64,000 nt of DNA from Streptomyces sp. TRM70350 (lineage in GTDB: Bacteria > Actinomycetota > Actinomycetes > Streptomycetales > Streptomycetaceae): the NCBI RefSeq assembly GCF_019219825.1, contig NZ_JAHUXH010000011.1, positions 1 through 64,000 of the forward strand, in the 5' to 3' direction. A program made the translations under genes and the position numbers. The notes under the pieces were generated by a model. It did not search any database, was not told where the DNA came from, and saw nothing but the letters and a program-made list of their open reading frames with translations. This document shows, piece after piece, positions 7,140-15,090 of this stretch (position 1 is the first letter of the stretch; each line of letters starts with the position of its first letter).

Positions 7140-10100
7140 ATGAGCACCCGACTGATCCACCGCCCGGCCCGGACCACCCGTCCCCCGGCCGCCCCCGCGC
7201 CGCGCACCATCGAGGCCCCGCCCAACCTGCCCGACGGCAAGACGGGTTCCATCGCGACCTCGCTGCTGCCCGTCGCCGGTGTGATGTCGTCCGTCGTGAT
7301 GATGACGGTCGTGCGCAACAGCCAGTTCGCGGCGCTGGGCGCGATCATCCTCGTCGTCACCATCGTCGGCTCGCTGATCCTGGTCTTCTCCCAGCGCGGC
7401 AAGGCCCAGCGCACCCGCCGCACCCAGCGCGAGGCCTATCTCGCCTACCTGGAGGACCTGCGGGAGGAGCTGTCGAAGGAGGAACGCGAGCGCCGGGAGC
7501 GGGCCCAGGTGCTCAACCCGCCGCCGGACGCGCTGTACGACATCGTGCGCGACCCCGCCCGGCTGTGGGAGCGGCGCCGTATGGACGGCGACTTCCTGCG
7601 CGTGCGCCTCGGCACCGGCGAGATGCGGGTACGCGACCTGAAGATCGGCGACCAGGGCTCCTCCGTGCTCACCCCGCCCGACCAGTTCATGCTGAACGAG
7701 GCCTCCGCGCTGGTCGCCCGCTTCGGCACCGGCACCGAACTGCCGCTCACCGTCCCGCTGGACCGGGTCGGCAACGTCAGCGTCATCGGCCGCCGCGAGG
7801 ACACCCTCCGGGTCGCCCGAGCCCTGCTGGTGCAGGCCGCCGCCACCCACGCCCCGGACGACGTGGCGATGGCGCTGGCCGCGCCCGGCGACCGGATCGC
7901 CGACTGGGAGTGGGCCAAGTGGCTGCCCCACCTGCTCGACGGCGAGCAGTTCGACGGGCCCGTGGCCGCCCGCCGTATCGCGCCCTCCGTGCCCCAACTG
8001 GCCCGGCAGATAGGCCCGGAGCTGCGCCGCCGCGCCTCCTACGCGGCCGAGGTGCGGCGCGGCCTGTCCGGCCGGGACGCCCTCGCCATGTCCTCGCGGC
8101 TGATCGTCGTCGCCGACGCGCACGGCGACGACGCCGTGGACCTGCCCCGCCCGGACGACGCGGTCGGCCTGCGCGACATGGGCGTCAGCGTGCTGCACCT
8201 GCTCGACGAGCGGGTGCAGGAACCGGGCCATGTCGGCGTCCGCATCACGGTCGACGGCGAACGCGTCGTCATCGAGGACCTGCGCGAGAGCGAGCCGATC
8301 AGCGCCCACGGCACCGTCGACGAGGTCGGCCCCGCCTTCGCCGAGGGCCTCGCCCGGATGCTGGCCCCGCTCAGGCTGTCCGCCGACTCCATGGGCGCCG
8401 ACGCCCCGCTGACCGGCCCGGTCGACTTCGCCGAGCTGCTCGGCATCGACGACGTGGCCCGCCTCGACCTGGACCGGCTGTGGGCGCCGCGCGGCGAGCG
8501 GGCGTTCCTGCGGGTGCCGATCGGCATCAGCGACTCCCGCGAGGCCGTGCTGCTCGACCTGAAGGAGTCCTCCGAGCTGGGCATGGGCCCGCACGGCCTG
8601 TGCGTCGGCGCCACCGGCTCCGGCAAGTCCGAGCTGCTGCGCACCCTCGTCCTCGCCCTGGTCGCCACCCACCCGCCGGAGGACCTCGCCCTCGTCCTCG
8701 TCGACTACAAGGGCGGCGCCACCTTCGCGCCCTTCGCCGACCTGCCGCACGTCGCCGGTGTGATCACCAACCTGGAGAACCAGGCGGGCCTGGTCGAGCG
8801 CGTCCACTCCTCGCTGGCCGGTGAGGTCAAGCGCCGCCAGCAGGTGCTCAAGGACGCCGGGAACGTCGCCGACATCGGCCACTACGCCGCGCTGCGCGCC
8901 GAGAAGCGGCCCGACCTGGAGCCGCTGCCGCACCTGTTCGTGGTGATCGACGAGTTCGGTGAACTCCTCACCGCCAAGCCCGACTTCATCGACCTGTTCC
9001 TGTCCATCGGCCGCATCGGCCGCTCCATCGGCGTGCACCTGCTGCTGTCCAGCCAGCGCATCGAGGGCGGCAAGCTCAAGGGCCTGGACACCTACCTGTC
9101 GTACCGGCTGGGCCTGCGCACCTTCTCCGCCGACGAGTCCCGCACCGTGCTGGACACCACGGACGCCTTCCACCTGCCGCCGCTGCCCGGCTTCGGCTAC
9201 CTCAAGGTCGACACCAGCCACTACGAGCGGTTCAAGGCGAGCTACGTCTCCGGCGCCTACAGCGGCCCCGTGCAGCGCGAGACCGAGGACACCGGTCCGC
9301 TCGCCCTGGCCTACGAGGCGTACAACTCGCTCGGCGAGGAGTCCGGCGCGGCGCCCGAGGAGCAGCCGCAGATGCGGCGCCGGGAGACCGGGCCCACCGA
9401 ACTCGGTGTGATGATCGAGCAGATCGAAGGCTACGGCGCCCGGCCGGTACGGCAGATCTGGCTGCCCCCGCTGCCCGCCGCCGTCCCCCTCGACAAGGTC
9501 GCGGGCCCCGTGGAGGTCGGCCCGCGCGGCATGCAGCTGGCCAGGCGGAGCGGCCCGCTGCGGGTGCCGCTCGGCGTCCTCGACGACCCCACCAAGCAGT
9601 GGCAGGGCCAGTGGTACCTGGACCTCACGCTGGCCGGCGGCCACGCGGCCGTCATCGGCGGCCCCCAGTCCGGCAAGACGACCCTGCTGCGCACCCTCGC
9701 CCTGTCCCTGGCACTGACGCACACCCCGCAGGAGGTCGGCATCTACGGCCTCGACCTGGTCGGCGGCGGCCTCCAGGCGCTGTCCGGGCTGCCGCACGTC
9801 GGTGGCGTCGCCGGCCGCGCCGACCGGGAGCGCGCCGCGCGCACCATCGACTCGGTGCGGGCCATGCTCGACCAGCGCGAGGAACTCTTCCGCATCCACT
9901 CCATCGACTCACTCGAACAGCTGCGCACCCTGCGCGCCGCGGGCCGCGTCACCGAACTGGCCTCCACGGAGATCGTGCTGCTCATCGACGGCTTCGGCGC
10001 GCTGCGCGACGACTTCGAGGAACTGGACGACGCGGTCGCCGACATCCTCAAGCGCGGCAGCGGCTACGGCATCCACGTCGTCGCGGGCATGCTGCGCTGG

Positions 10101-11120
10101 AACGACGTGCGCATCGCCACCCAGTCCCAGTTCGGCACCCGCGTCGAGCTGCGCCTGAACGACCCCAGCGAGTCCAGCATCGACCGCAAGCTCGCCCAGA
10201 CCCTCTCCCCCGAGGAGAAGGGCCGCATACTCACCGACGGCAAGCTGTTCGCTCAGGTCGCCCTGCCCCGCACCGACGGCCTCGCCGACACCGCCGACCT
10301 CGGCGCCGTCCTGGAGCGCACCGCCCGCACGGTCCGCGCCACCTGGACCGGCGACGTGGCCCAGCCGGTGCGGGTGCTGCCGCACGTGCTGGAGCCGCAA
10401 GCGCTGCCGACCCCGGCCGCCGAGCCGCGCCGCGTCCCCATCGGCCTGGACCAGACCCAGCTCGCCCCCGTCCTGCTCGACCTGTTCCACCACGACCAGC
10501 ACCTGCTGATCATGGGCGACAGCGAGTGCGGCAAGACCAACCTGCTCAAGGTGATCACCCAGGGCCTGATCGAGCGCTACGGCGACGACGAACTCGTCTT
10601 CGGCGTCTTCGACCCGCGCCGCGGCCTGCGCGGCGCCATCCCCGAGGAGTACCGGGGCGGCTACGCCTACAACGCCAAGCTGTGCGCGGGCCTCGCCGCC
10701 GGTATCGCCTCCGAGCTGGAGAAGCGGCTGCCCGACGAGGGCGCCGACGGCGCCGACCTGGAGCCCGGCAGCTTCTCCGGCCCGCGGATCGTGATCCTCG
10801 TCGACGACTACGACGTCCTGACCACCGCCGGTCAGCAGCCGCTGGCGCCCTTCGTGCCGTACATCCCCTCCGCCGTCGACATCGGCCTGCACTTCGTCCT
10901 CACCCGCCGCGTCGCGGGCGCCTCCCGCGGCCTGTACGAGCCGCTGCTGCAGGGCCTGCGCGAGTCCGGCGCCTCGGCGCTGGTGATGGCCGGCGACCGC
11001 AGCGAGGGCCAGCTCTTCCCCGGCGTGTACGCGAAGCAGCAGCCGCCCGGCCGGGGCACCCTGCTGCGCCGGGGCGAGCCCACCCGGCTCATCCAGACCG
11101 TCTACGCGGGGACCAGGTGA
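7140..11120 (+). CDS. eccC: EccC-type FtsK/SpoIIIE ATPase motor of type VII secretion
   Basis: A 1326-residue protein with ATG 7140 after GGAAGGGAA. Two N-terminal transmembrane segments (~residues 40-90) are followed by a DUF domain and three tandem FtsK/SpoIIIE ATPase modules. Walker A sequences are GATGSGKS (~490), GGPQSGKT (~840) and GDSECGKT (~1126); the first two fit the P-loop consensus and the third has Glu-Cys where Gly is usual. Walker B strands include LFVVIDEFGEL and IVILVDDYD. EccC binds the C-terminal signal of WXG substrates and drives export. This single-chain form equals EccCa+EccCb fused. It is translationally close to the next gene (4 bp). Confidence 0.92.
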   Translation: MSTRLIHRPARTTRPPAAPAPRTIEAPPNLPDGKTGSIATSLLPVAGVMSSVVMMTVVRNSQFAALGAIILVVTIVGSLILVFSQRGKAQRTRRTQREAYLAYLEDLREELSKEERERRERAQVLNPPPDALYDIVRDPARLWERRRMDGDFLRVRLGTGEMRVRDLKIGDQGSSVLTPPDQFMLNEASALVARFGTGTELPLTVPLDRVGNVSVIGRREDTLRVARALLVQAAATHAPDDVAMALAAPGDRIADWEWAKWLPHLLDGEQFDGPVAARRIAPSVPQLARQIGPELRRRASYAAEVRRGLSGRDALAMSSRLIVVADAHGDDAVDLPRPDDAVGLRDMGVSVLHLLDERVQEPGHVGVRITVDGERVVIEDLRESEPISAHGTVDEVGPAFAEGLARMLAPLRLSADSMGADAPLTGPVDFAELLGIDDVARLDLDRLWAPRGERAFLRVPIGISDSREAVLLDLKESSELGMGPHGLCVGATGSGKSELLRTLVLALVATHPPEDLALVLVDYKGGATFAPFADLPHVAGVITNLENQAGLVERVHSSLAGEVKRRQQVLKDAGNVADIGHYAALRAEKRPDLEPLPHLFVVIDEFGELLTAKPDFIDLFLSIGRIGRSIGVHLLLSSQRIEGGKLKGLDTYLSYRLGLRTFSADESRTVLDTTDAFHLPPLPGFGYLKVDTSHYERFKASYVSGAYSGPVQRETEDTGPLALAYEAYNSLGEESGAAPEEQPQMRRRETGPTELGVMIEQIEGYGARPVRQIWLPPLPAAVPLDKVAGPVEVGPRGMQLARRSGPLRVPLGVLDDPTKQWQGQWYLDLTLAGGHAAVIGGPQSGKTTLLRTLALSLALTHTPQEVGIYGLDLVGGGLQALSGLPHVGGVAGRADRERAARTIDSVRAMLDQREELFRIHSIDSLEQLRTLRAAGRVTELASTEIVLLIDGFGALRDDFEELDDAVADILKRGSGYGIHVVAGMLRWNDVRIATQSQFGTRVELRLNDPSESSIDRKLAQTLSPEEKGRILTDGKLFAQVALPRTDGLADTADLGAVLERTARTVRATWTGDVAQPVRVLPHVLEPQALPTPAAEPRRVPIGLDQTQLAPVLLDLFHHDQHLLIMGDSECGKTNLLKVITQGLIERYGDDELVFGVFDPRRGLRGAIPEEYRGGYAYNAKLCAGLAAGIASELEKRLPDEGADGADLEPGSFSGPRIVILVDDYDVLTTAGQQPLAPFVPYIPSAVDIGLHFVLTRRVAGASRGLYEPLLQGLRESGASALVMAGDRSEGQLFPGVYAKQQPPGRGTLLRRGEPTRLIQTVYAGTR

Positions 11121-11124
11121 ACCC

Positions 11125-12549
11125 ATGACCAAGGACGTCATCGCCCTCACGAAGAAGATGCCCGACCCGCTGAGCGTGCTCGCGGGCCTGCTCTCCGGCG
11201 GCCCCGACAAGCTGGTGGGCGCCGAGGGCGACGGAGCCGTGGTGCGGCTGTGCGACGAGCAGGGCCGCCCGCTCGTCTCCGTCGAGGCGCCGCTGCTCGT
11301 GCAGGTCCGGGGCGAGGCCGAGCGGCTGCTCGGGGCGCGCGAGCCTCAGACGCCGTACTGGTGGACCGAGGCCCGCGCCACCACCGGCGTCAAGGAGGCC
11401 GAGGAACTCGCCGGGACGTTCGCCGCCCGGCTGGCCACCCTCGTCGGCGGCACCGCCTGGCCGCGCGAGGCCGCCCGTTCGATGGCCGTCGTCAAGACGG
11501 ACGGCGTCAGCGCCGTACCGGTCCCGGCCGCCGCGCAGCCCGCCGTCGACGTCCTCACCGACAAGGTCGCCGTCGTCATCCAGGACCGCCCGGTCGTCGC
11601 GATGACCGCCTGGCTCGCGGACGCCTTCCGCGCCACCGCGGCGGCCGGACGCGGCCTGCAGATCGTCACCCCCGCGGGCACCCGGATGTCACCGGCGGTG
11701 CGGGGCGCCCTGCCGGGCTGGCCCTCGCGCTGGGTGGTGCAGGACGAGCGGGACGGCTACTACGACGGCCTGTCCGGGGCCGTGCTGCGCTGGGACAACG
11801 GCCTCTTCGTGACCGTCGAGTCCCCGGAGGCGACCCCCGAGGACCCGCGCACGCCGGTCGCCCGCACCTTCGGCGAGGACATCGCCGACACCGGCGAACG
11901 CCAGCTCGCGATCTCCTTCCGCACCGTCCACCCGGCCGACGACCGCCTCGTCCTCGGCGGCGCCGTCGAAGCCGTATGGCAGGCGATCACCGGCGAACCA
12001 CCGGCCGGCTGGGGCACCGAGGAGCCCGCCAACCTCCCCTGGTCGCTGCGGCAGCTGACCGACGTGGCCCACGAGCGGACGCCCGAGCCGACCTGGCTGG
12101 TGGTCGTCGGCCGCCCCGAGCGCCCGGGACTCGCGACGGTGCGCATCACCCGGACCAAGGGCGGCGTGGAGGAGGACGTCACCATGGCGTTCGGCTACGG
12201 CCCGGGCGAGGAGGTACCGGCCGACGCCGTGCCCGCCGCGGCGGAGGCCCTCGCCACCCGGCACGACCTGCAGTCCATGCTGGTCCAGATCCGCAGGGCC
12301 CGCCGCGACCTGTCCGTACCGCCCCGCTTCGAGGGCCCGGGCGTGCCGTACGCCTTCGTCCTGGGCGCCGAGGAGGTCCGTACGATGCCCGGCGACCGCG
12401 CCCGGCGCACCCCGCTGTCCGAGCCCCCGCGCGAACTCGGCCCGCGCACCCGCCCCGCGCTGTACTACCCGCTGCCCGGCGACCCGTCGGACCTGTCGGG
12501 CTGGCAGGACTTCGAACGCCTCATGCGGCACCTGAAGGGTGCTTCGTGA
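11125..12549 (+). CDS. Unclassified ESX-locus protein (DUF6177-like)
   Basis: A 474-residue soluble protein beginning with ATG 11125, immediately after eccC. No transmembrane segment, signal peptide or catalytic motif is evident. The middle alternates beta strands and helices, with a conserved-looking WVVQDERDGYYDGLSGAVLRW block around residue 205-225. It resembles the DUF6177 family that I recall from Streptomyces type VII loci; this is from memory and uncertain. Its position at the end of the run suggests a cytosolic partner of EccC or an accessory specific to Streptomyces ESX systems. Confidence 0.7.
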   Translation: MTKDVIALTKKMPDPLSVLAGLLSGGPDKLVGAEGDGAVVRLCDEQGRPLVSVEAPLLVQVRGEAERLLGAREPQTPYWWTEARATTGVKEAEELAGTFAARLATLVGGTAWPREAARSMAVVKTDGVSAVPVPAAAQPAVDVLTDKVAVVIQDRPVVAMTAWLADAFRATAAAGRGLQIVTPAGTRMSPAVRGALPGWPSRWVVQDERDGYYDGLSGAVLRWDNGLFVTVESPEATPEDPRTPVARTFGEDIADTGERQLAISFRTVHPADDRLVLGGAVEAVWQAITGEPPAGWGTEEPANLPWSLRQLTDVAHERTPEPTWLVVVGRPERPGLATVRITRTKGGVEEDVTMAFGYGPGEEVPADAVPAAAEALATRHDLQSMLVQIRRARRDLSVPPRFEGPGVPYAFVLGAEEVRTMPGDRARRTPLSEPPRELGPRTRPALYYPLPGDPSDLSGWQDFERLMRHLKGAS

Positions 12550-12868
12550 CGTCCTGAGCCGAGCACCATCACCGGCCCCGCCCCCGGGCAATTGCCGATA
12601 ACCGCATGCAGGTTGCGTGCGCCGTTGTGCGGATGCGGGAACGACGGGGTTGCATTCCCGCGACGGCCGGTCGTCAATTGCCCTGCGCGGCGCGCGCGGT
12701 GGGCGTGCGGGGCGCGGCCGAACGCGCCGGGGTGCGGCGCGGGTGTGGTCGGCGTTACGTCACGCGCCGCATACGGCGGGCCTGTTGGTGGCACGATGGT
12801 TCTGGCGGGGGTGCGCGGTCTCGTATCCCCCGGCCGGGAGAGCGGACCGACCGAGGGTGTGATCAGTT
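12550..12868 (+). other. Intergenic region after the ESX genes
   Basis: About 320 bp without a convincing gene. It has an inner hairpin (GCGGGAA at 12635-12641 paired with TTCCCGC at 12655-12661) nested inside a wider inverted repeat GGGCAATTG (12586-12594) / CAATTGCCC (12675-12683). The inner hairpin could terminate the ESX transcript. The promoter of the small membrane protein at 12869 should lie in the right part but I cannot place it confidently. Confidence 0.45.
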
Positions 12869-13063
12869 GTGGCCATTTCACTGTCAGTGGTGCTGCTGTT
12901 GGCGATCATCCTGGTGGTGATGATGCGAGGGGGCTCGATCAAGGCGGGTCCCGCCTTCGTGGCGATCCTCTTCGGCTTCTTCCTCGCCTCGACCGGTATG
13001 GCCCCGTCGATCAACCGCTTTCTCAACTCGATAGCGGAAACAATCAACTCGATCAGCTTCTGA
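12869..13063 (+). CDS. Small conserved membrane protein
   Basis: A 64-residue protein starting at GTG 12869; GAGGG lies 12 bp upstream. Two hydrophobic segments (around LSVVLLLAIILVVMM and FVAILFGFFLAS) flank a short GGSIKAGP loop, and the C-terminus is a polar helix (INRFLNSIAETINSI). Such 60-65 residue two-pass proteins recur in Streptomyces genomes, but no function is known to me. It is followed directly by a strong terminator and was the native chromosomal neighbour of the tRNA-Gly gene before the AICE inserted. Confidence 0.65.
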   Translation: MAISLSVVLLLAIILVVMMRGGSIKAGPAFVAILFGFFLASTGMAPSINRFLNSIAETINSISF

Positions 13064-13090
13064 CGGCCCCGGCGCGGTCCGCGAACGCCA

Positions 13091-13130
13091 CAGGGCCCGA
13101 ACAGGAGGGCGAACCTCCTGCCGGGCCCTG
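13091..13130 (+). terminator. Nested hairpin terminator
   Basis: CAGGGCCCG (13091-13099) pairs with CGGGCCCTG (13122-13130), enclosing CAGGAGG (13102-13108) / CCTCCTG (13114-13120). Both stems are perfect. It ends transcription of the small membrane protein, and on the other strand would originally have followed the tRNA-Gly gene. Confidence 0.7.
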
Positions 13131-13138
13131 AGCCGACA

Positions 13139-13181
13139 GAGCGGGCGACGGGAATCGAACCCGCGTAGCCAGTTTGGAAGA
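13139..13181. repeat. attL: partial tRNA-Gly 3' half left by AICE integration
   Basis: Identical over 43 bp to 21499-21541. It contains only the T-arm, acceptor 3' strand and anticodon 3' arm of the tRNA and so is not a functional gene. Sequence diverges right after the anticodon loop, which sets the crossover region. Confidence 0.92.
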
Positions 13182-13217
13182 TCGCGTATGCGGATGGGCG
13201 CTGACCAGGCAACTCGC

Positions 13218-13266
13218 TGACCTGCTAGATCGTGACCTGCTCGCCGTGGTTCCCCGCTGTTCCCCG
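13218..13266. repeat. Paired short direct repeats, candidate integrase/excisionase arm sites
   Basis: TGACCTGCT occurs at 13218-13226 and again at 13233-13241; GTTCCCCG occurs at 13249-13256 and 13259-13266. The periods (15 and 10 bp) and the position 40-85 bp inside attL fit arm-type binding sites of a tyrosine integrase or its excisionase. No binding data; assignment is inference. Confidence 0.4.
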
Positions 13267-13355
13267 ATGATCGCCGCCTGATCGGGCATACGGGGGGCAC
13301 GCATGCCCATCCTGCCCGCTGCACCTCCGGTCAGCTCCACCCACCACTCACCCCA

Positions 13356-13505
13356 GCTCCCATCCCGTCCGCTGTCGACCCACACCCCGTGGAGCAGGCG
13401 TAGTCCCTGGCGTCCAGGTGGAGCGCGCTACTGTACGAACGACCTGGACGCCAGGGGCTGCGTCTGCTCGGCTCCGCCTGGGTCGGCAGCGGACGGGATG
13501 GGAGC
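13356..13505. repeat. 64-bp imperfect inverted repeat (cruciform-capable), candidate cis-acting AICE site
   Basis: Left arm 13356-13419 pairs with right arm 13442-13505 around a 22-bp spacer. The inner 15 bp (CCTGGCGTCCAGG core side) and the outer ~27 bp match almost perfectly; a short middle block differs. A hairpin this long without a gene is far beyond a terminator. Candidate roles are the transfer locus (clt), a single-strand initiation site for rolling-circle replication, or a replication origin. Confidence 0.75.
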
Positions 13506-13801
13506 CCTCGCAGACACCACAATGGACAGACAGTCGCCAACGGCGCCCCCTCCATCCCGGTGCTGGCCGATCCCCCGCCGGAGGCACGGCATTGACCTGC
13601 GCCTGCGCTATGCGGTTCCCGACTCATGGCCTCCGGCCCTATCCACATGTGGGCGCGCGTCGGCGCAGCCCGCGCGGAGCGGGCCGGAGGCAGGAGCGGC
13701 GCGCGGAGCGGAGCCGGGAAGCGCGCCCGGCGGAGCGGAGCGCAGCCGGGGCTTGATGAGGTAGAGAAACCTGTAACAGCTCCGCTGCGCCGCTGGGTCG
13801 A

Positions 13802-14539
13802 TCAGTCGAGAGCATACTCGGCGGAAAGTTCGCGCCCCGCACCAAGGAAGTCCTGGGCGTACTCGGTCGGCTCGCCGTGCTGGTCCCAGTACTGGTTAGT
13901 CATGGTCAGGGCCGGACTTCCCGCCTCTGCGCCAAGGACGTCGGCGATGTCATCAGGAACCGGGCACATGGCGACGACGTCGCGCCGCCGAACCGCGCGT
14001 CGGCCTGTTCGCTCCTCGATCAGGCCAAAAGTCATCTTGGGTAGCGGGCCAACTTCCAGCAGCTCCGGCGCGGCCTCAGCCAGTGAACCAGCGAGCCATG
14101 AGGTCGACACAGCCACCACACCATCATCGTCGCGATACACGCGTCGGCGCTGGACGACCTCTGCCCCCTCTTCGATGTTGAGCCCTTCGGCTACGTGCGC
14201 TGGCGCTGGCACCAGCTCCGCGCTGATGATGTCGACGCGCTCACCCGGACGGAAGCCGCTGCCAGTCGCTCGCAGCATCTGCAAGCGATCCGGACCACTC
14301 GTCAGCTTCCTACCTAGGTCGACGAACGTGCCCTGAGACGAGGAACGAACGTACCCCTCGTCTTGAAGTTGCTTGATCGCTTTCGCTGCCGTTGCCGTGG
14401 CGACACCCCATTCACGGGCGATGTCGGCGATGGACGGCAGCCGTGAGTCCTGCGGCAAGACCCCGTCCTTGATCCTCACGCGGAAATCATCGGCGATCTG
14501 CATGAACGGGGGTGCGGCACGCTGCACCTTCGGTGTCAT
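13802..14539 (-). CDS. GntR-family regulator with UTRA-type ligand domain (KorSA/TraR-like)
   Basis: A 245-residue protein. I choose ATG 14539 because GGAGGAGGA precedes it; an open frame extends 21 codons further. The N-terminal winged helix (residues ~10-75: SRLPSIADIAREWGVATATAAKAIKQLQDEGYVRSS read in parts) is typical GntR, followed by a UTRA-like domain (residues ~90-240) with VVQRRRVYRDDDG and MTNQYWDQHGEP. In pSAM2 the homologous KorSA represses the transfer/replication genes. It is divergent from the main AICE operon and separated by ~220 bp holding five CTAG-centred sites, so it probably represses both directions. Confidence 0.87.
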   Translation of the reverse strand: MTPKVQRAAPPFMQIADDFRVRIKDGVLPQDSRLPSIADIAREWGVATATAAKAIKQLQDEGYVRSSSQGTFVDLGRKLTSGPDRLQMLRATGSGFRPGERVDIISAELVPAPAHVAEGLNIEEGAEVVQRRRVYRDDDGVVAVSTSWLAGSLAEAAPELLEVGPLPKMTFGLIEERTGRRAVRRRDVVAMCPVPDDIADVLGAEAGSPALTMTNQYWDQHGEPTEYAQDFLGAGRELSAEYALD

Positions 14540-14556
14540 TCCTCCTCCTCCCTCTG

Positions 14557-14737
14557 GGCGTGCTAGTTCCCGAACTGATCGCGTTCTAGCTCGCGGTTCC
14601 ATGGTAAGGCCCGGTTACCCCACTGGTCGCGGCGCATGTCGGCCTACCTGCTCAAACAGACCCTTGACAATCGCGTACTAGCACGCGCATCATCAACGTA
14701 AGCTAGTACACGATGAAGGCGTGTGAGCTAGCACGCC
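14557..14737. promoter_or_regulatory. Five CTAG-centred operator-like sites for the GntR regulator
   Basis: Sites at about 14557-14571, 14581-14595, 14672-14687, 14698-14712 and 14723-14737. Written in one orientation they read close to GCGTGCTAGCTC, GCGTTCTAGCTC, GCGTACTAGCAC, GTGTACTAGCTT and GCGTGCTAGCTC, a partly symmetric motif. CTAG is rare in Streptomyces DNA, so five within 181 bp between divergent genes is strong evidence of function. Two overlap the candidate promoter of the transfer operon. Confidence 0.7.
14664..14693 (+). promoter_or_regulatory. Candidate promoter of the AICE transfer/replication operon
   Basis: TTGACA at 14664-14669 is a perfect -35 box. A possible -10 (CATCAT, 14688-14693) lies 18 bp downstream and is weak. 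One CTAG site lies in the spacer and another just after, a good arrangement for repression by steric block. Confidence 0.55.
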
Positions 14738-14758
14738 ACTACCGGAAAGAGGGCTGGA

Positions 14759-15088
14759 ATGCCGTCGTTCAAGATCGACCTTTCGACCGCTGTGGTGTTC
14801 GTCGCGACCGCACCGGTGCCGAAGCTGGTCAACCAGAAGACCGGAGAGCGGGCCGTGGACCGTGAGACGGGCGCGGGCCTGTCGACGGTGGGCCTGCTGG
14901 TCTCGGATGAGGGGGAGGGGAACCTGTACCAGGTGACCATCCCCGAGACGGGTCTCCCGGAGGGCCTCGCGCCGGGTACGCCGGTGCGGGTGGTTGGGCT
15001 GAAGGCCCGTGACTGGGAGAACGAGTTCAACGGCCAGAAGCGGCACGGGATCTCGTTCCGCGCGGTCGCGATCACCCCGGCGGCCTGA
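14759..15088 (+). CDS. AICE conserved protein, first gene of the transfer operon
   Basis: A 109-residue soluble protein; ATG 14759 follows GAAAGAGGG. The sequence is beta-rich (FKIDLSTAVVFVA, YQVTIPETGL, PVRVVGLKARDWE, ISFRAVAI), which would suit an OB-like or other small barrel fold, but I do not recognise a family. It ends 2 bp before the FtsK-like gene, and this pairing is common in AICEs, suggesting a role linked to DNA transfer or replication (inference). Confidence 0.75.
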   Translation: MPSFKIDLSTAVVFVATAPVPKLVNQKTGERAVDRETGAGLSTVGLLVSDEGEGNLYQVTIPETGLPEGLAPGTPVRVVGLKARDWENEFNGQKRHGISFRAVAITPAA

Positions 15089-15090
15089 CC

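Larger units (their letters stand above)
13182..13801. other. Non-coding left end of the AICE
   Basis: About 620 bp in which the short open frames have biased, Arg/Ser/Pro-rich translations and none has a good ribosome site; I see no gene. It holds paired short direct repeats near attL, a long inverted repeat (13356-13505) and a purine-skewed tract at ~13670-13755 where GCGGAGCGG-type words recur. In AICEs such regions carry cis-acting sites for transfer, single-strand replication or integration; which of these applies here is inference. Confidence 0.6.

Noticed and set aside
6897..9899. 1000-codon minus-strand open frame opposite eccC
   Set aside because: Antisense shadow of eccC with low-complexity Gly/Gln/Val translation and no recognisable motif.
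13139..13181. Possible second tRNA-Gly gene
   Set aside because: Only the 3' half is present; the 5' half is replaced by element sequence.
13303..13764. Plus-strand open frame over the AICE inverted repeat
   Set aside because: Arg/Ser/Pro-rich translation, crosses a long inverted repeat and has no ribosome site.
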